Shown: piece after piece, positions 15,201 to 22,878 of the stretch
How positions within the stretch are numbered: the stretch's first letter is position 1
Layout of the letters: every line of letters starts with the position of its first letter
Assembly (NCBI GenBank): GCA_023457715.1
Contig: JAEWKR010000113.1
Coordinates: forward strand, 1 to 30,993
Reading direction: 5' to 3'
DNA: 30,993 nt
Source: Verrucomicrobiota bacterium
GTDB lineage: Bacteria > Verrucomicrobiota > Verrucomicrobiia > Opitutales > Opitutaceae
Notes under the pieces: generated by a model
Seen by the model: the letters and a program-made list of their open reading frames with translations, nothing else
The model's database searches: none
Told to the model about the DNA's origin: nothing
Position numbers and translations under genes: made by a program

Positions 15201-16855
15201 GGGCCAACCGGCTCGTCGCGGTGGGGGAGCGGGGGCTCATCGTTTCCTCCGGCGACGGGCAGACGTGGCAACCGCAGACCTCCGGCGTGACGGGCTGGCT
15301 CGTCGGAGTGACGTACGGAGCGGGTCGCTTCGTGGCGGTGGGAGACGGCGGGACAATCCTGGTATCGATCGACGGCGTGCAGTGGCGCCCGGCCCTGGCC
15401 AGCGGAACCGCGGAGCGGCTGAACAATGTGATCTACGCGGGCGGCCGCTTTGTCGCGGTGGGGGAACACGGCACCATCCTGACCTCGGAAGATGCCAGCG
15501 TCTGGTCGCGGCGGGAGTCCGGCGTCTCCGGGTGGCTGCGAGGCTTGGCCTATAATCCGACGATCGGGCAGTTCGCGGCCTCAGGGCAGAACGGCGCGTT
15601 CCTGGTATCGACGGACGGCAATGCGTGGAGCGCGGTGGCCCTGGGCGACACGGTCGGCGACATCGAAGCGTTGGCCGACGTGGTCAGCTATGCCGATTTC
15701 GTGGCGGTCGGCGCGACAGGCGCGGTGCTGGCGGTGCGGCAGCACCGGCTCGTGCTCAAAGACGGCAGCACGCTGACCACCTGGGCCGCAGATCCGTCGG
15801 CCTCTGCGTCCTCCGTGCGCTTTCGCGGCCTTGCGACCGGTGCCAATGCGCTCTTTGCCAGCGGCGAAGGAGGCAAGGTGATCACCGCCTCCGACACCGC
15901 TGGCCCGTGGGTGACGTTGCCCAGCGGCACGGACGCGAATCTGGTGGCCGGGACGTATTTCCAGCACCGCCTGTACCTTGTCGGCCAGAATCGCACCGTG
16001 CTGGAGTCGGAGCCATTGTACGCGAGCCGACTGGTGAATCTTTCGACGCGGGCTGCAGCCGGTCCCGACATGGCGACGCTGATCAGCGGTTTTGTCGTCA
16101 CGGGGACGGCACCCAAGAAGATGCTGATCCGCGCCGCCGGGCCCTCGCTGGGCGGCGCGCCTTTTCACCTGCCAGGCGTACTGGCGAGGCCGCAGCTGAC
16201 ACTTTACAACGGGAAGGGCGAACCGCTTGCGACCAATGCGAGTTGGGAAGCCTCACCGGATTCGGCAGCGCTGGCGAAAACCGTGGCCGAGATCGGCGCG
16301 TTCCCTTTCCAGGCGGGAAACGCGGATGCCGGCATCCTGATCACGCTCGAACCGGGCGCCTACACCGCGCACACCAACGGCGTCGACGGCACCAGCGGGT
16401 TGACGATCGTGGAGGTGTACGACGCCGACCCGTTGGCGAACGAAACCTCGCGCGCGATCAATCTTTCCACGCGCGGCATCGTGGGAAGCGGCGCCAACAA
16501 GCTGATCCTTGGTTTCATCATCAACGGCGCGTCGTCGAAACGCGTGCTGATCCGCGCCGCCGGTCCGGCGCTCGGAGCGGCTCCGTACCATCTACCGGGG
16601 ACGCTGGCGCGGCCGCAGCTCGAACTCTACAACAGCCGGAACCTGCTCCGCGCCACGGCCGGGGAATGGGGCCTCGAAGCCAATGCCGATGAAATCCGCG
16701 GCGTGGCGCAGGCCGTCGGCGCCTTCGCGCTGCCCGATGGAAGTGCCGACGCTGCGATGCTGGTGACCCTGCTGCCAGGCGCCTGGACCGTTCAGGTCGG
16801 CGGCGCGGAGAACACCACCGGCCTCGTCATCGCCGAGGTGTACGTGCTGCCCTGA
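12254..16855 (+). CDS. Giant secreted modular protein: NHL propeller, Ig-like domains, exposed propeller, duplicated C-terminal module
   Basis: The 1533-residue exported protein has a signal peptide at 1-22 (cleavage near AQA). Then: NHL-type six-blade propeller repeats (about 45-310; repeated AVDGPAAEARF, LYVADTGNHAIRR); Ig-like domain (322-402); two PPC-like beta domains (405-525, 526-655); Ig-like (660-742); a third PPC-like domain (745-873); Ig-like (877-958); a second propeller with FVAVG-D/E-GTIL repeats (975-1255); and two copies of one module (1258-1392 and 1399-1533) with NLSTR, a GF-ING strand and LIRAAGP-LG. The modules are binding folds and no catalytic motif is seen. The C-terminal module recurs at the ends of many verrucomicrobial exported proteins (recall) and may serve sorting or surface attachment. 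ATG 12254 starts the signal peptide. Confidence 0.88.
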   Translation: MPFCRHALWVLCAVLLPTLGQAQSYTFTQKDGPYVSGNALLRRADGTLVVASSQQIGLVNGRLLTWLAGSWNTGAVDGPAADARFALVSGLAEDASGNLYLADQGNHVIRRLDRNGVVTTFAGQLGAGAGAVDGPAAEARFNSPHGLVIDSTGALYVADTGNHAIRRIAPDGTVSTVAGALQQPGAVDGPAAEARFRSPDGIAVAANGDLYVTDTENHAIRRVRSGAVTTLGGRLGVGGFADGVGSAARFWRPGSLTITPAGDLFVLEPEQGRIRRVTAAGRVDLIYSGSTGVALTSDASGNLYVMMSGIAVGTPSDAVAITLPPMGLQVAAGSPLTLSVSATGAAPLRFQWQKDGVALPGATSPRYRVASVQAGDAGAYTVSVTNDVGVALSPVTQVTVVAAPAHDAFADAAVLNGASGTLEGLMTGATIEDDEPESGRANSWAYAGSIWHRWTAPVAGRVAFTDTAAAWRQPTVYEGTALADLRRVDVQGVFSAVAGREYFIRVSKEDSYGQARYTLEWWTVTNDDFGGARIITTPTGNDVQQTRGATLEPGEPEHATRPGWPVYSLWYTWTVPEAGIVELNGTDAYAGIFIDPAGIEVYTGSELASLTPVTTRSSGRGVAFAAAAGTTYKIALLSRGGLRTVTSLRWSLTKAPVVLGIVATPKETHRLAAGRPLTFEADALSLETPRYQWRFRGEPLDGATGRTLVFPSLTTANAGWYEVVVSNDFGSSVSATVILGVVTPPPNDDFASATLLGGASGSVSGSNVDASGETGEPLHWSYFGNQASLWYRWVPAANGRAAVDTIGSTLDTVLAVYTGNSLSTLTRLVQDDDSGGAQASLVTFSAKAGTEYFIAVGGATSSARGEVRLNWQLDPVLSIVRAPTAQNVAVGGSAQFVVEATGAGATYQWYRNDVALPGETRSILTVANVAPGDDATYTVTVTNSTGSVTSPPATLAVTAPQLTTLTVRSALPGGEMLWGIASGANRLVAVGERGLIVSSGDGQTWQPQTSGVTGWLVGVTYGAGRFVAVGDGGTILVSIDGVQWRPALASGTAERLNNVIYAGGRFVAVGEHGTILTSEDASVWSRRESGVSGWLRGLAYNPTIGQFAASGQNGAFLVSTDGNAWSAVALGDTVGDIEALADVVSYADFVAVGATGAVLAVRQHRLVLKDGSTLTTWAADPSASASSVRFRGLATGANALFASGEGGKVITASDTAGPWVTLPSGTDANLVAGTYFQHRLYLVGQNRTVLESEPLYASRLVNLSTRAAAGPDMATLISGFVVTGTAPKKMLIRAAGPSLGGAPFHLPGVLARPQLTLYNGKGEPLATNASWEASPDSAALAKTVAEIGAFPFQAGNADAGILITLEPGAYTAHTNGVDGTSGLTIVEVYDADPLANETSRAINLSTRGIVGSGANKLILGFIINGASSKRVLIRAAGPALGAAPYHLPGTLARPQLELYNSRNLLRATAGEWGLEANADEIRGVAQAVGAFALPDGSADAAMLVTLLPGAWTVQVGGAENTTGLVIAEVYVLP

Positions 16856-16867
16856 TTGCGTCCGGGT

Positions 16868-16954
16868 CCTTCGTTACCTTCGTGACGTTTGCGTGAGGCG
16901 GCCCGGGTTGTGAAGCCCTTGAGCCTCACGCAAAGGTCGCGAAGCGCGCAAAGG
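16868..16954. repeat. CAAAGGTCGC-word inverted repeat, copy 1
   Basis: Arms of 32 bp at 16868-16899 and 16923-16954 match at about 25 of 32 positions, with perfect inner ends GCCTCACGCAAA. The arms are made of repeated AAGGTCGCG-like words. It lies 13 bp after the giant protein's stop and before the convergent purC end, so it may serve as a bidirectional terminator. A close relative is at 24086-24190. Confidence 0.8.
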
Positions 16955-16979
16955 TCGGAGGCCGTGACCTGACCGGAGG

Positions 16980-17002
16980 GCGGGCGGGCCGCCCGCGGTC
17001 CA
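16980..17002. repeat. 23-bp GC-rich arm identical to 9769-9791
   Basis: This is an exact copy of the left arm of the inverted repeat at 9769-9823, but without a partner arm. It ends immediately before the purC stop codon, so the repeat boundary and the gene boundary coincide. Confidence 0.85.
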
Positions 17003-17929
17003 TCAACCGACCGGGCCTGATTCCAGGAGGTTTTTCAGCGCGGCGAGGTATTTTTCGCGGGTGCGGGTGATGACCTCTGCGGGGAGCTTCGGCGCGGGCG
17101 GCTTCTGGTCCCACTTGATCGCGAGCAGGTGATCGCGGACGAACTGCTTGTCGTAGCTGGGCGGGCTTTGGTCGGGGGCGTAGCTCTCGGCCGGCCAGTA
17201 ACGCGAGGAGTCGGGCGTCAGCACCTCGTCGATCAGCCACAGGTTGCCGACGGCGTCGGTGCCGAATTCGAATTTGGTGTCCGCCAGGATCATCCCGGCC
17301 CGGCGCGCGCGGTCGTGACCGAAACGATAAAGCTCGAGGCTGACGGCCTTGACCCGATCGTAGAGCGCCTGACCGACGATCGCCGCGCCCTGGGCATCGG
17401 TGATGGCCTCGTCGTGCTGGCCCTTGGGTGCCTTGGTCGTCGGGGTGAAGATGGGTTGGGGCAAACGGTCGGCCTGGCGAAGACCCGGAGGCAGTTTGAT
17501 CCCGCACACCTCGCCGGACTTCTGGTAGGCACTCCAGCCGCTGCCCACGAGATAGCCGCGGACGACGCACTCGATCGGCACGGTCTTCAGCTTGCGGACG
17601 ATCATGCTGCGCAGCTGGAGGTCGACGCTCGTGATGCCCCGCCGCGCAAACTCGCCGGCCTGATCGGGCAGGAGATGGTTCTGGATGATCCCCGCCGTCT
17701 CGCTGAACCACTGGTTGCTGATCTGCGTGAGGATGGCGCCTTTGCCGGGAATCCCGTCGGGGAGGATGACGTCGAAGGCGGAAAGCCGGTCGCTGGCGCT
17801 GAGGAGCAGGGCATCGCCGAGATCGAAGATTTCGCGGACCTTGCCGGAGGCGACGCGCGGGAACGGGAGGCCGTCGATCGAGGTGACGGCGGTGGTCGGC
17901 AGGGCGGCAACGATTTCAGCGTAGGTCAT
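17003..17929 (-). CDS. Phosphoribosylaminoimidazole-succinocarboxamide synthase
   Basis: The 308-residue SAICAR synthetase ligates aspartate to CAIR with ATP in purine synthesis. Diagnostic motifs are SGKVREIFDLGD (28-39), SASDRLSAFDVILPDGIPGKG (45-64), ECVVRGYLVGSGWSAYQ, LADTKFEFG and LIDEVLTPDSSRYWP. The length and motif set are those of the longer bacterial/yeast-like PurC form (about 300 residues) rather than the 240-residue E. coli form. ATG 17929 fits the family N-terminus. Upstream in-frame codons would encode a run of Leu-Ser from the hexanucleotide tract and are unlikely to be translated. No other purine gene is adjacent. Confidence 0.96.
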   Translation of the reverse strand: MTYAEIVAALPTTAVTSIDGLPFPRVASGKVREIFDLGDALLLSASDRLSAFDVILPDGIPGKGAILTQISNQWFSETAGIIQNHLLPDQAGEFARRGITSVDLQLRSMIVRKLKTVPIECVVRGYLVGSGWSAYQKSGEVCGIKLPPGLRQADRLPQPIFTPTTKAPKGQHDEAITDAQGAAIVGQALYDRVKAVSLELYRFGHDRARRAGMILADTKFEFGTDAVGNLWLIDEVLTPDSSRYWPAESYAPDQSPPSYDKQFVRDHLLAIKWDQKPPAPKLPAEVITRTREKYLAALKNLLESGPVG

Positions 17930-17940
17930 GGCGACAGGAG

Positions 17941-18018
<78 letters not shown>

Positions 18019-18067
18019 GGCTTGGGGCGACATTGACCCCTTCCCTCGTTTTCATTTTTAGTCCCCT

Positions 18068-19135
18068 GTGCCCATCGATCCCGAAATACCGGAGTCAAAC
18101 GCGCCGCCGCCGATTCCTGAAGCTCTGGTGGCGGTGGGCGTGGGGGAGGCGCATGGCGGGCACCATGGGCCGATGCATGGCGGGCACCATGGGCCGATCC
18201 ACACGCATTGCGAAAACTGCGCGACGAAGCTCGAGGGTCCTTACTGCCATCGGTGCGGGCAGCACGACTTCGAATTTCACCGTTCTTTCGGACATGTCTT
18301 CATGGAGGCGCTCGAGAACTTCTTCCATTTCGAAGGAAAGTTCTTCCGCAACATTGTCGTCCTGATGTTTTGGCCGGGCCGGCTCACCCAGGAATTCAAC
18401 GCCGGCAAGCGTGCGCCGCAGATGCCGCCCTTCCGGCTGTACCTGTTCGTCAGCGTGCTGTTTTTCTTTTTGTTCTTCCTTCAGCAGGAACGCGCGCAAT
18501 CCGGGCTGAACTTCGGTGGTGCAAATCAGCCGTGGGTGGAGGCCGTGCGCCAAGCCGAGGCCACGGCACGTCAACAGATCGCGACGCAGGCGCGATCTGC
18601 CGGGGAGAGTCCCTTGGGGGGCGCCCGCGAGGTCGCCGCCGCCCCGGCCCCGGTGGCACCCGTGATCGTTGAATCCGGCGACCCGGCGTGGTTGCAACGG
18701 CTTTCGGCGCGCTGGCAAACAGACGAGGCGCGGGCCCGGCTCGGGAGTGCGTTTGCCCACAGCGTGCCGCGGCTCCTGCTGTTCTGCCTGCCGTTATTTG
18801 CCCTCTACACGCGGTTTCTGTTTCGGAAGTCAGGTCAAGTCTACCTGCAGCATCTGGTGCTCGCGCTGCATTTCCACACCTTTGTCTACCTCTGGCTGCT
18901 CTTCCGCGACGGCTGGCAGTTTCTGGGCGGGCTGGCCCATCCGACATTGGGCGCGCTCCTGTATCGGGCCTGCATGCTGTGGGCGGTCCTGTACCCGGTG
19001 TTGATGCTCCGGCGGCTGTTTCACAACCGCTGGCGCATGACCCTCCTGAAGACGGCCGTGCTCGCGGCCGGGTACAGTGTCACTCTGGGCGTGACCTTTG
19101 CGATCACCGCAGCGCTGTTGGTGGCGCTGGGCTGA
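18068..19135 (+). CDS. DUF3667-like membrane protein with zinc-ribbon and His-rich N-terminus
   Basis: The 355-residue protein starts with GTG at 18068. The N-terminus is His/Gly-rich (HGGHHGP twice, residues 29-43), followed by a zinc-ribbon-like CxxC pair (Cys48/Cys51 and Cys60/Cys63 in YCHRCGQ). Then FWPGRLTQEFNAGKRAPQMPPFRLYLF leads into the first membrane helix, a feature of DUF3667 proteins (recall). About five membrane helices follow (near 122-140, 232-250, 262-285, 298-318, 328-352), with an Ala/Pro-rich loop (150-215) between the first and second. Function is unknown. The His repeat comes from a perfect 24-bp tandem duplication. Confidence 0.82.
   Translation: MPIDPEIPESNAPPPIPEALVAVGVGEAHGGHHGPMHGGHHGPIHTHCENCATKLEGPYCHRCGQHDFEFHRSFGHVFMEALENFFHFEGKFFRNIVVLMFWPGRLTQEFNAGKRAPQMPPFRLYLFVSVLFFFLFFLQQERAQSGLNFGGANQPWVEAVRQAEATARQQIATQARSAGESPLGGAREVAAAPAPVAPVIVESGDPAWLQRLSARWQTDEARARLGSAFAHSVPRLLLFCLPLFALYTRFLFRKSGQVYLQHLVLALHFHTFVYLWLLFRDGWQFLGGLAHPTLGALLYRACMLWAVLYPVLMLRRLFHNRWRMTLLKTAVLAAGYSVTLGVTFAITAALLVALG
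18151..18198 (+). repeat. Perfect 24-bp tandem duplication in coding sequence
   Basis: The unit at 18151-18174 is repeated without a mismatch at 18175-18198, duplicating the peptide HGGHHGPM/I. Identity at every synonymous site suggests a recent duplication or active slippage. Confidence 0.95.
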
Positions 19136-19144
19136 ACCGCCCCC

Positions 19145-19828
19145 TTATTCCTCGTTTTCCGAATGCGGGGTGTGGACCTTCTTGGATTCAGGAGAGTTCA
19201 CTTCCCGCAGCCAGATGGTCAGCAACACCATGGCTCCGATCGCCAGGAATTCGCTCTGCCAGTTTTGAAACGCCTCAAACCAGAAGCGCGAGGAGCTGAT
19301 GTAGTCGGCGAGCTGCACCGGAGCTTCTCCGTCCTGCAGGCGCTCTTCGTTGTAGTGCCGGAGACCTCCGCAGGCGTGCCAGACGAAGGAGAGCACGAAG
19401 AGCGAGAAGAGGGCGATCGAAAGCGAGTGCTCGTAGACGCGCAGGGCGAAGCCCCCGCGTCGAACGGGCCACGGGGAATCCGGCTGGGGGGCATGTGAGG
19501 AGTGGTGCTCGTGGGCCTTGCGTGGATCCTTCGATTCCGCCGAGCCTTTCTGGTACAGAAACGCGGTGGCGAGGACGTAGATAAACATCTGCAGAAACTC
19601 GCTCTCCCAGTTTTCCGCCGTCGCCTCCGCAAAATGCCCGGTGCCGAAATACTCCAGGACGCCCGCCTCCGGCTGCCCATGCTTGACCTGGTCCTCGTTG
19701 TACTCCGCCCGCCCCGTCAGCACCTGCCCGACAAAGAAGGTCAGGAAAAACAGCCCCAGCATCACCACGCTCAGGCCGTGGTTGCGGAAAAAACCGCCGC
19801 GTGAGGCCGATGGGGATGAGGGGCGCAT
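19145..19828 (-). CDS. DUF6766-like membrane protein with internal duplication
   Basis: The 227-residue protein has four membrane helices (near 18-38, 78-93, 134-152, 194-208). The two halves repeat each other: EYNEDQVKHGQPEAG...ENWESEFLQM...GSAESK (42-100) and HYNEERLQDGEAPVQ...QNWQSEFLAI...NSPESKK (158-217). The shared YNE and NW-SEFL segments should face the same side of the membrane. I recall such proteins as DUF6766; function is unknown. The ATG at 19828 begins a short basic N-terminus before the first helix. The gene is convergent with the DUF3667-like gene, their stop codons only 9 bp apart. Confidence 0.82.
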   Translation of the reverse strand: MRPSSPSASRGGFFRNHGLSVVMLGLFFLTFFVGQVLTGRAEYNEDQVKHGQPEAGVLEYFGTGHFAEATAENWESEFLQMFIYVLATAFLYQKGSAESKDPRKAHEHHSSHAPQPDSPWPVRRGGFALRVYEHSLSIALFSLFVLSFVWHACGGLRHYNEERLQDGEAPVQLADYISSSRFWFEAFQNWQSEFLAIGAMVLLTIWLREVNSPESKKVHTPHSENEE

Positions 19829-19898
19829 CCGCCCACGGTCAGCGACCGCCGTCGCCGGTTCCCCTTCCCGGGCCTGGAACGGATGCCGGGGGGGGCCG

Positions 19899-21011
19899 CT
19901 ACCACATCTCCACCGGGCCCTTCGGCACGGGGATGGCGCTGCGTTCGGCGGCGGCCCCTTCGTCCTCGGCCTGCATGAAAGAGGCGACGAGGGGGCTGAG
20001 TTGGTAGCGATCCGTCAGCCGTCCGTTCGCGTCGCAGAACCGGGCCCGCCAGGCGATGTAGTCCGACACCACCCGCTCGAAATCGCCGCGGGATGTTATG
20101 GTGATGATCTGCTGCTTGAAGGGCTTGGAGGGCCCGAAACGCCGGGCATACCAGGGCGCCACCTTGCGGAACAGCCGGGAGCCGTGGTCCTCGCCGTAGA
20201 ATTCGACGTACCGCTCGAAGTGTCGGCGCATCACCTGGAGCCGTTCCGCGAATTCCGGTTCCGGCAACAGTTCCCCGGTGCGGAGCAGGTGCGCCGTGCG
20301 CCGGAAGATCCAAGGATCGTAGAATGCGCCGCGACCGATGCTCACCCCGGCGCAACCCGTTTGTTCGAGCATGTGCCGGGCGGCGTCGGGCGTGGTGACG
20401 TCGCCGTTGCCGATGACCGGCACGCGCCGGACCGCCGCCACCACCTGGCGGATGCCATCAAGATTCACGCGGCCGGCGAAACCCTGCGCCCGCGTGCGGC
20501 CGTGAACGAAAATCGCCGCCACGCCGACGTCCTCGAGGACGCGGGCGAGGTCCGGCGCGGTGAGGTTGTCGTCGTCCCAGCCCAGTCGCATTTTGGCGGT
20601 GACGGGGATTTTGACCGCGTTGACCATGCCGCGCACGAGCGCGGCGGTCTTGTCGAGTTCGGTCATCATCGCCGAGCCGCCGCCGATCTTCACCACCTTC
20701 TTCACGGGACAGCCCATGTTGATGTCGACGGACTGAACGCCCATTTCCTGGCAGAGGATGGCGGCGTCGCGCATCTCCTCCGGCACGCTGCCGAAGAGCT
20801 GGATCGCCAGCGGCTGATCCTGCGCGGCCGTGGCCACCAGCTTGAGAGCGGTGGGGTTGCGCTCGATCAGCGAACGCGCATTCACCAGGTCGGTCGTGGC
20901 CCATCCCAAACCGCCGAGCTCCCGCACCGTCAGGCGCATGGGCAGGTTCGTGTAACCCGCGAGGGGGGACAGGAACAGGTTGGAGGAAAGTTCGTACGGA
21001 CCCAGACGCAT
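19899..21011 (-). CDS. tRNA-dihydrouridine synthase (Dus family)
   Basis: The 370-residue FMN-dependent enzyme reduces uridine to dihydrouridine in tRNA D-loops using NADPH. Motifs: LSPLAGYTNLPMR (14-26), the active-site segment SVDINMGCPVKKV with catalytic Cys101, TAKMRLGW, VHGRTRAQGFAG, VIGNGDV and the phosphate-binding IGRGAFYDPWIF. The NMGCPVKKV context and length are closest to DusB-type enzymes. ATG 21011 matches the usual family start (RLGPYELSSNLFLSPLAG). An ATG at 21122 with a nearby AAGG would add 37 residues unlike the family. Upstream is a 268-bp divergent spacer shared with the receiver-kinase gene. Confidence 0.95.
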   Translation of the reverse strand: MRLGPYELSSNLFLSPLAGYTNLPMRLTVRELGGLGWATTDLVNARSLIERNPTALKLVATAAQDQPLAIQLFGSVPEEMRDAAILCQEMGVQSVDINMGCPVKKVVKIGGGSAMMTELDKTAALVRGMVNAVKIPVTAKMRLGWDDDNLTAPDLARVLEDVGVAAIFVHGRTRAQGFAGRVNLDGIRQVVAAVRRVPVIGNGDVTTPDAARHMLEQTGCAGVSIGRGAFYDPWIFRRTAHLLRTGELLPEPEFAERLQVMRRHFERYVEFYGEDHGSRLFRKVAPWYARRFGPSKPFKQQIITITSRGDFERVVSDYIAWRARFCDANGRLTDRYQLSPLVASFMQAEDEGAAAERSAIPVPKGPVEMW

Positions 21012-21279
21012 GAAGCGGAAGTAACGCGGGTCGCCGCCGGGCGGGCAAGCGTGTTGGGGCGGACGGCAGCCGGGGGGCGCAGCCGGCCCGACTTGCGGGC
21101 GCCAGCCCACGCCCGGGTGCATTCACCTTTCTGTTACACTCCTTTGCGCGCGCATCGGAACGTTTCCCTAGGCAGCGGGGGAGGGACGCCTGATGGTGGG
21201 CCGGACCGGATCCCGGTAGGCTGCAGCGACGCCCCATGCTCTTGTCCGCTCGACGCGCAGCCCGGCTGCGTTCCCGCCC

Positions 21280-22878
21280 ATGAAACCCGATCTGGAAATT
21301 CTGCACTTGGAGGACTGTTCGCCCGACGCGGAGCTGATCGCCCGGGTCCTGCATGGCGAGTGGCCGCGCTGCTCGATCACCCACGTGACCAATGCGGACG
21401 ACTATCATCAGGCGCTCGCGCAGCACACCTTCGACATCATCCTTTCCGATTATGCGCTGCCCGGCTTCGACGGCATGATGGCCCTCGAGGATGCGCGCCA
21501 GCAGTGTCCGCACACCCCGTTCGTGTTCGTCTCCGGCATGATCGGCGAGGAGCGCGCGGTCGAGGCCTTGAAGCGCGGGGCGACCGACTATGTGAGCAAG
21601 GACCGGCCGCGCCGGCTCGTTCCGGCGATCCGTCAGGCCGTGGCGCTGGTCTCGGAGACCTCGCGCCGGCAGCAGGCCGAGGCGCGGCTGCGGGAACAGG
21701 CATCGCTGCTGGACAAGGCGCGGGACGCCATCCTCGCCACGGATCTCGCCCATCGCGTGACGTACTGGAACGCGAGCGCGGAACGCCTCTACGGCCGCTC
21801 AGCCACCGAGGTGCTGGGCCGCACGCTCGAACAGGCGGGGCTCCGCTTCGATGCGCCACGGCTCGCGGCGGCGCGCGAGGCGCTGCACGGGCTGGGGGAA
21901 TGGCGGGGCGAACTCGAGGTGCAGATCGCGCCGGAGCGCTCGGTGCTGGTCGAGCGCACCTGGAGCCTGGTGTCGGAGAACGGACAGCCGCGCTCGATGC
22001 TCGCGATCGACACGGACGTGACGGAGCGGAAGAAGCTCGAGGCCCAGTTGTTTCGCGCGCAGCGACTCGAGAGCGTGGGCACGCTGGCCGGCGGCGTGGC
22101 GCATGACCTGAACAACGTCTTCACGCCGGTCCTGCTCGCGCTGGATCTGCTGGCCCCACGGACGGTGACGCCCGACGAGCGGCTCGTGCTCGAGAAGACC
22201 CGGGCGAGTGTGGCCCATGGGGCGGCCCTGGTGCGTCAACTCCTGGCTTTCGCACGCGGCGGCGCCGGCGAACGCCACCGTCTCGAAATCGCACCGACGC
22301 TGGCGGGCCTGCAGCCGCTGCTGCGGCAGTCGCTGCCCGAGAATGTCACGCTGCTGGTCGACGATGCCGCGCACGCCTGGCCCCTGCTCGCCGATGAAAC
22401 GCAGTTCAAGCAGGCGCTGATCAATCTCGCCCTCAACGCCCGGGATGCGATGCCCGAGGGCGGCCGGCTCCGGATCTCGGCGGAGAACGTGGGCGTCAGC
22501 GCCGCGCTGGCGATGGCCAATCCGGGCACCGACCCGGGCCCGTTCGTACGCATCACGGTGGCGGATACGGGGACCGGCATGGAGCCGGAGACGGCGCGCC
22601 GCGTGTTCGACCCCTTCTTCACCACCAAGGCGCCGGGCAAGGGCACGGGCCTGGGGCTTTCCGTGGTGACCGGCATCCTGAAGGGCCACGGCGGCTTCGC
22701 GCAGGTGGAAAGCGCGCCCGGCGAAGGCACGGCGTTCCACCTGTTTTTCCCGGCGCAGCCCGCGCGCGCCGGCGCGCCGGGACTCGCCCGGAGGCCGGCT
22801 ACGGCCGGCCGGCAGAAACCGCCGCCTTCATTCGCTTCAGCCCTTCCGTCAGGGTGGCCCTCGGACACCCGAAGTTAA
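21280..22878 (+). CDS. Receiver-PAS-histidine kinase
   Basis: The 532-residue cytoplasmic signalling protein has a receiver at 6-125 (Asp57 in ILSDYALPGFDG; Lys107 in VSK), PAS at about 140-250, and a dimerisation domain with His275 in LAGGVAHDLNNVF, the NtrB-like H-box type. The ATPase domain (about 385-495) has INLALNARDAMPEGG, VADTGTGME, FDPFFTTK and GTGLGLSVVTGILKGHGG. Having an N-terminal receiver makes it an intermediate relay protein. The ATG at 21280 starts right at the receiver. The catalytic domain ends near residue 493; the remaining 39 residues are low-complexity, and their last 80 bp overlap the convergent lyase gene, so the true stop context is unusual but unbroken. Confidence 0.92.
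   Translation: MKPDLEILHLEDCSPDAELIARVLHGEWPRCSITHVTNADDYHQALAQHTFDIILSDYALPGFDGMMALEDARQQCPHTPFVFVSGMIGEERAVEALKRGATDYVSKDRPRRLVPAIRQAVALVSETSRRQQAEARLREQASLLDKARDAILATDLAHRVTYWNASAERLYGRSATEVLGRTLEQAGLRFDAPRLAAAREALHGLGEWRGELEVQIAPERSVLVERTWSLVSENGQPRSMLAIDTDVTERKKLEAQLFRAQRLESVGTLAGGVAHDLNNVFTPVLLALDLLAPRTVTPDERLVLEKTRASVAHGAALVRQLLAFARGGAGERHRLEIAPTLAGLQPLLRQSLPENVTLLVDDAAHAWPLLADETQFKQALINLALNARDAMPEGGRLRISAENVGVSAALAMANPGTDPGPFVRITVADTGTGMEPETARRVFDPFFTTKAPGKGTGLGLSVVTGILKGHGGFAQVESAPGEGTAFHLFFPAQPARAGAPGLARRPATAGRQKPPPSFASALPSGWPSDTRS

Noticed and set aside
19641..22106. An 821-codon open frame on the plus strand across the Dus gene
   Set aside because: It runs antisense to the dihydrouridine synthase and out of frame with the receiver-kinase; no domain pattern.
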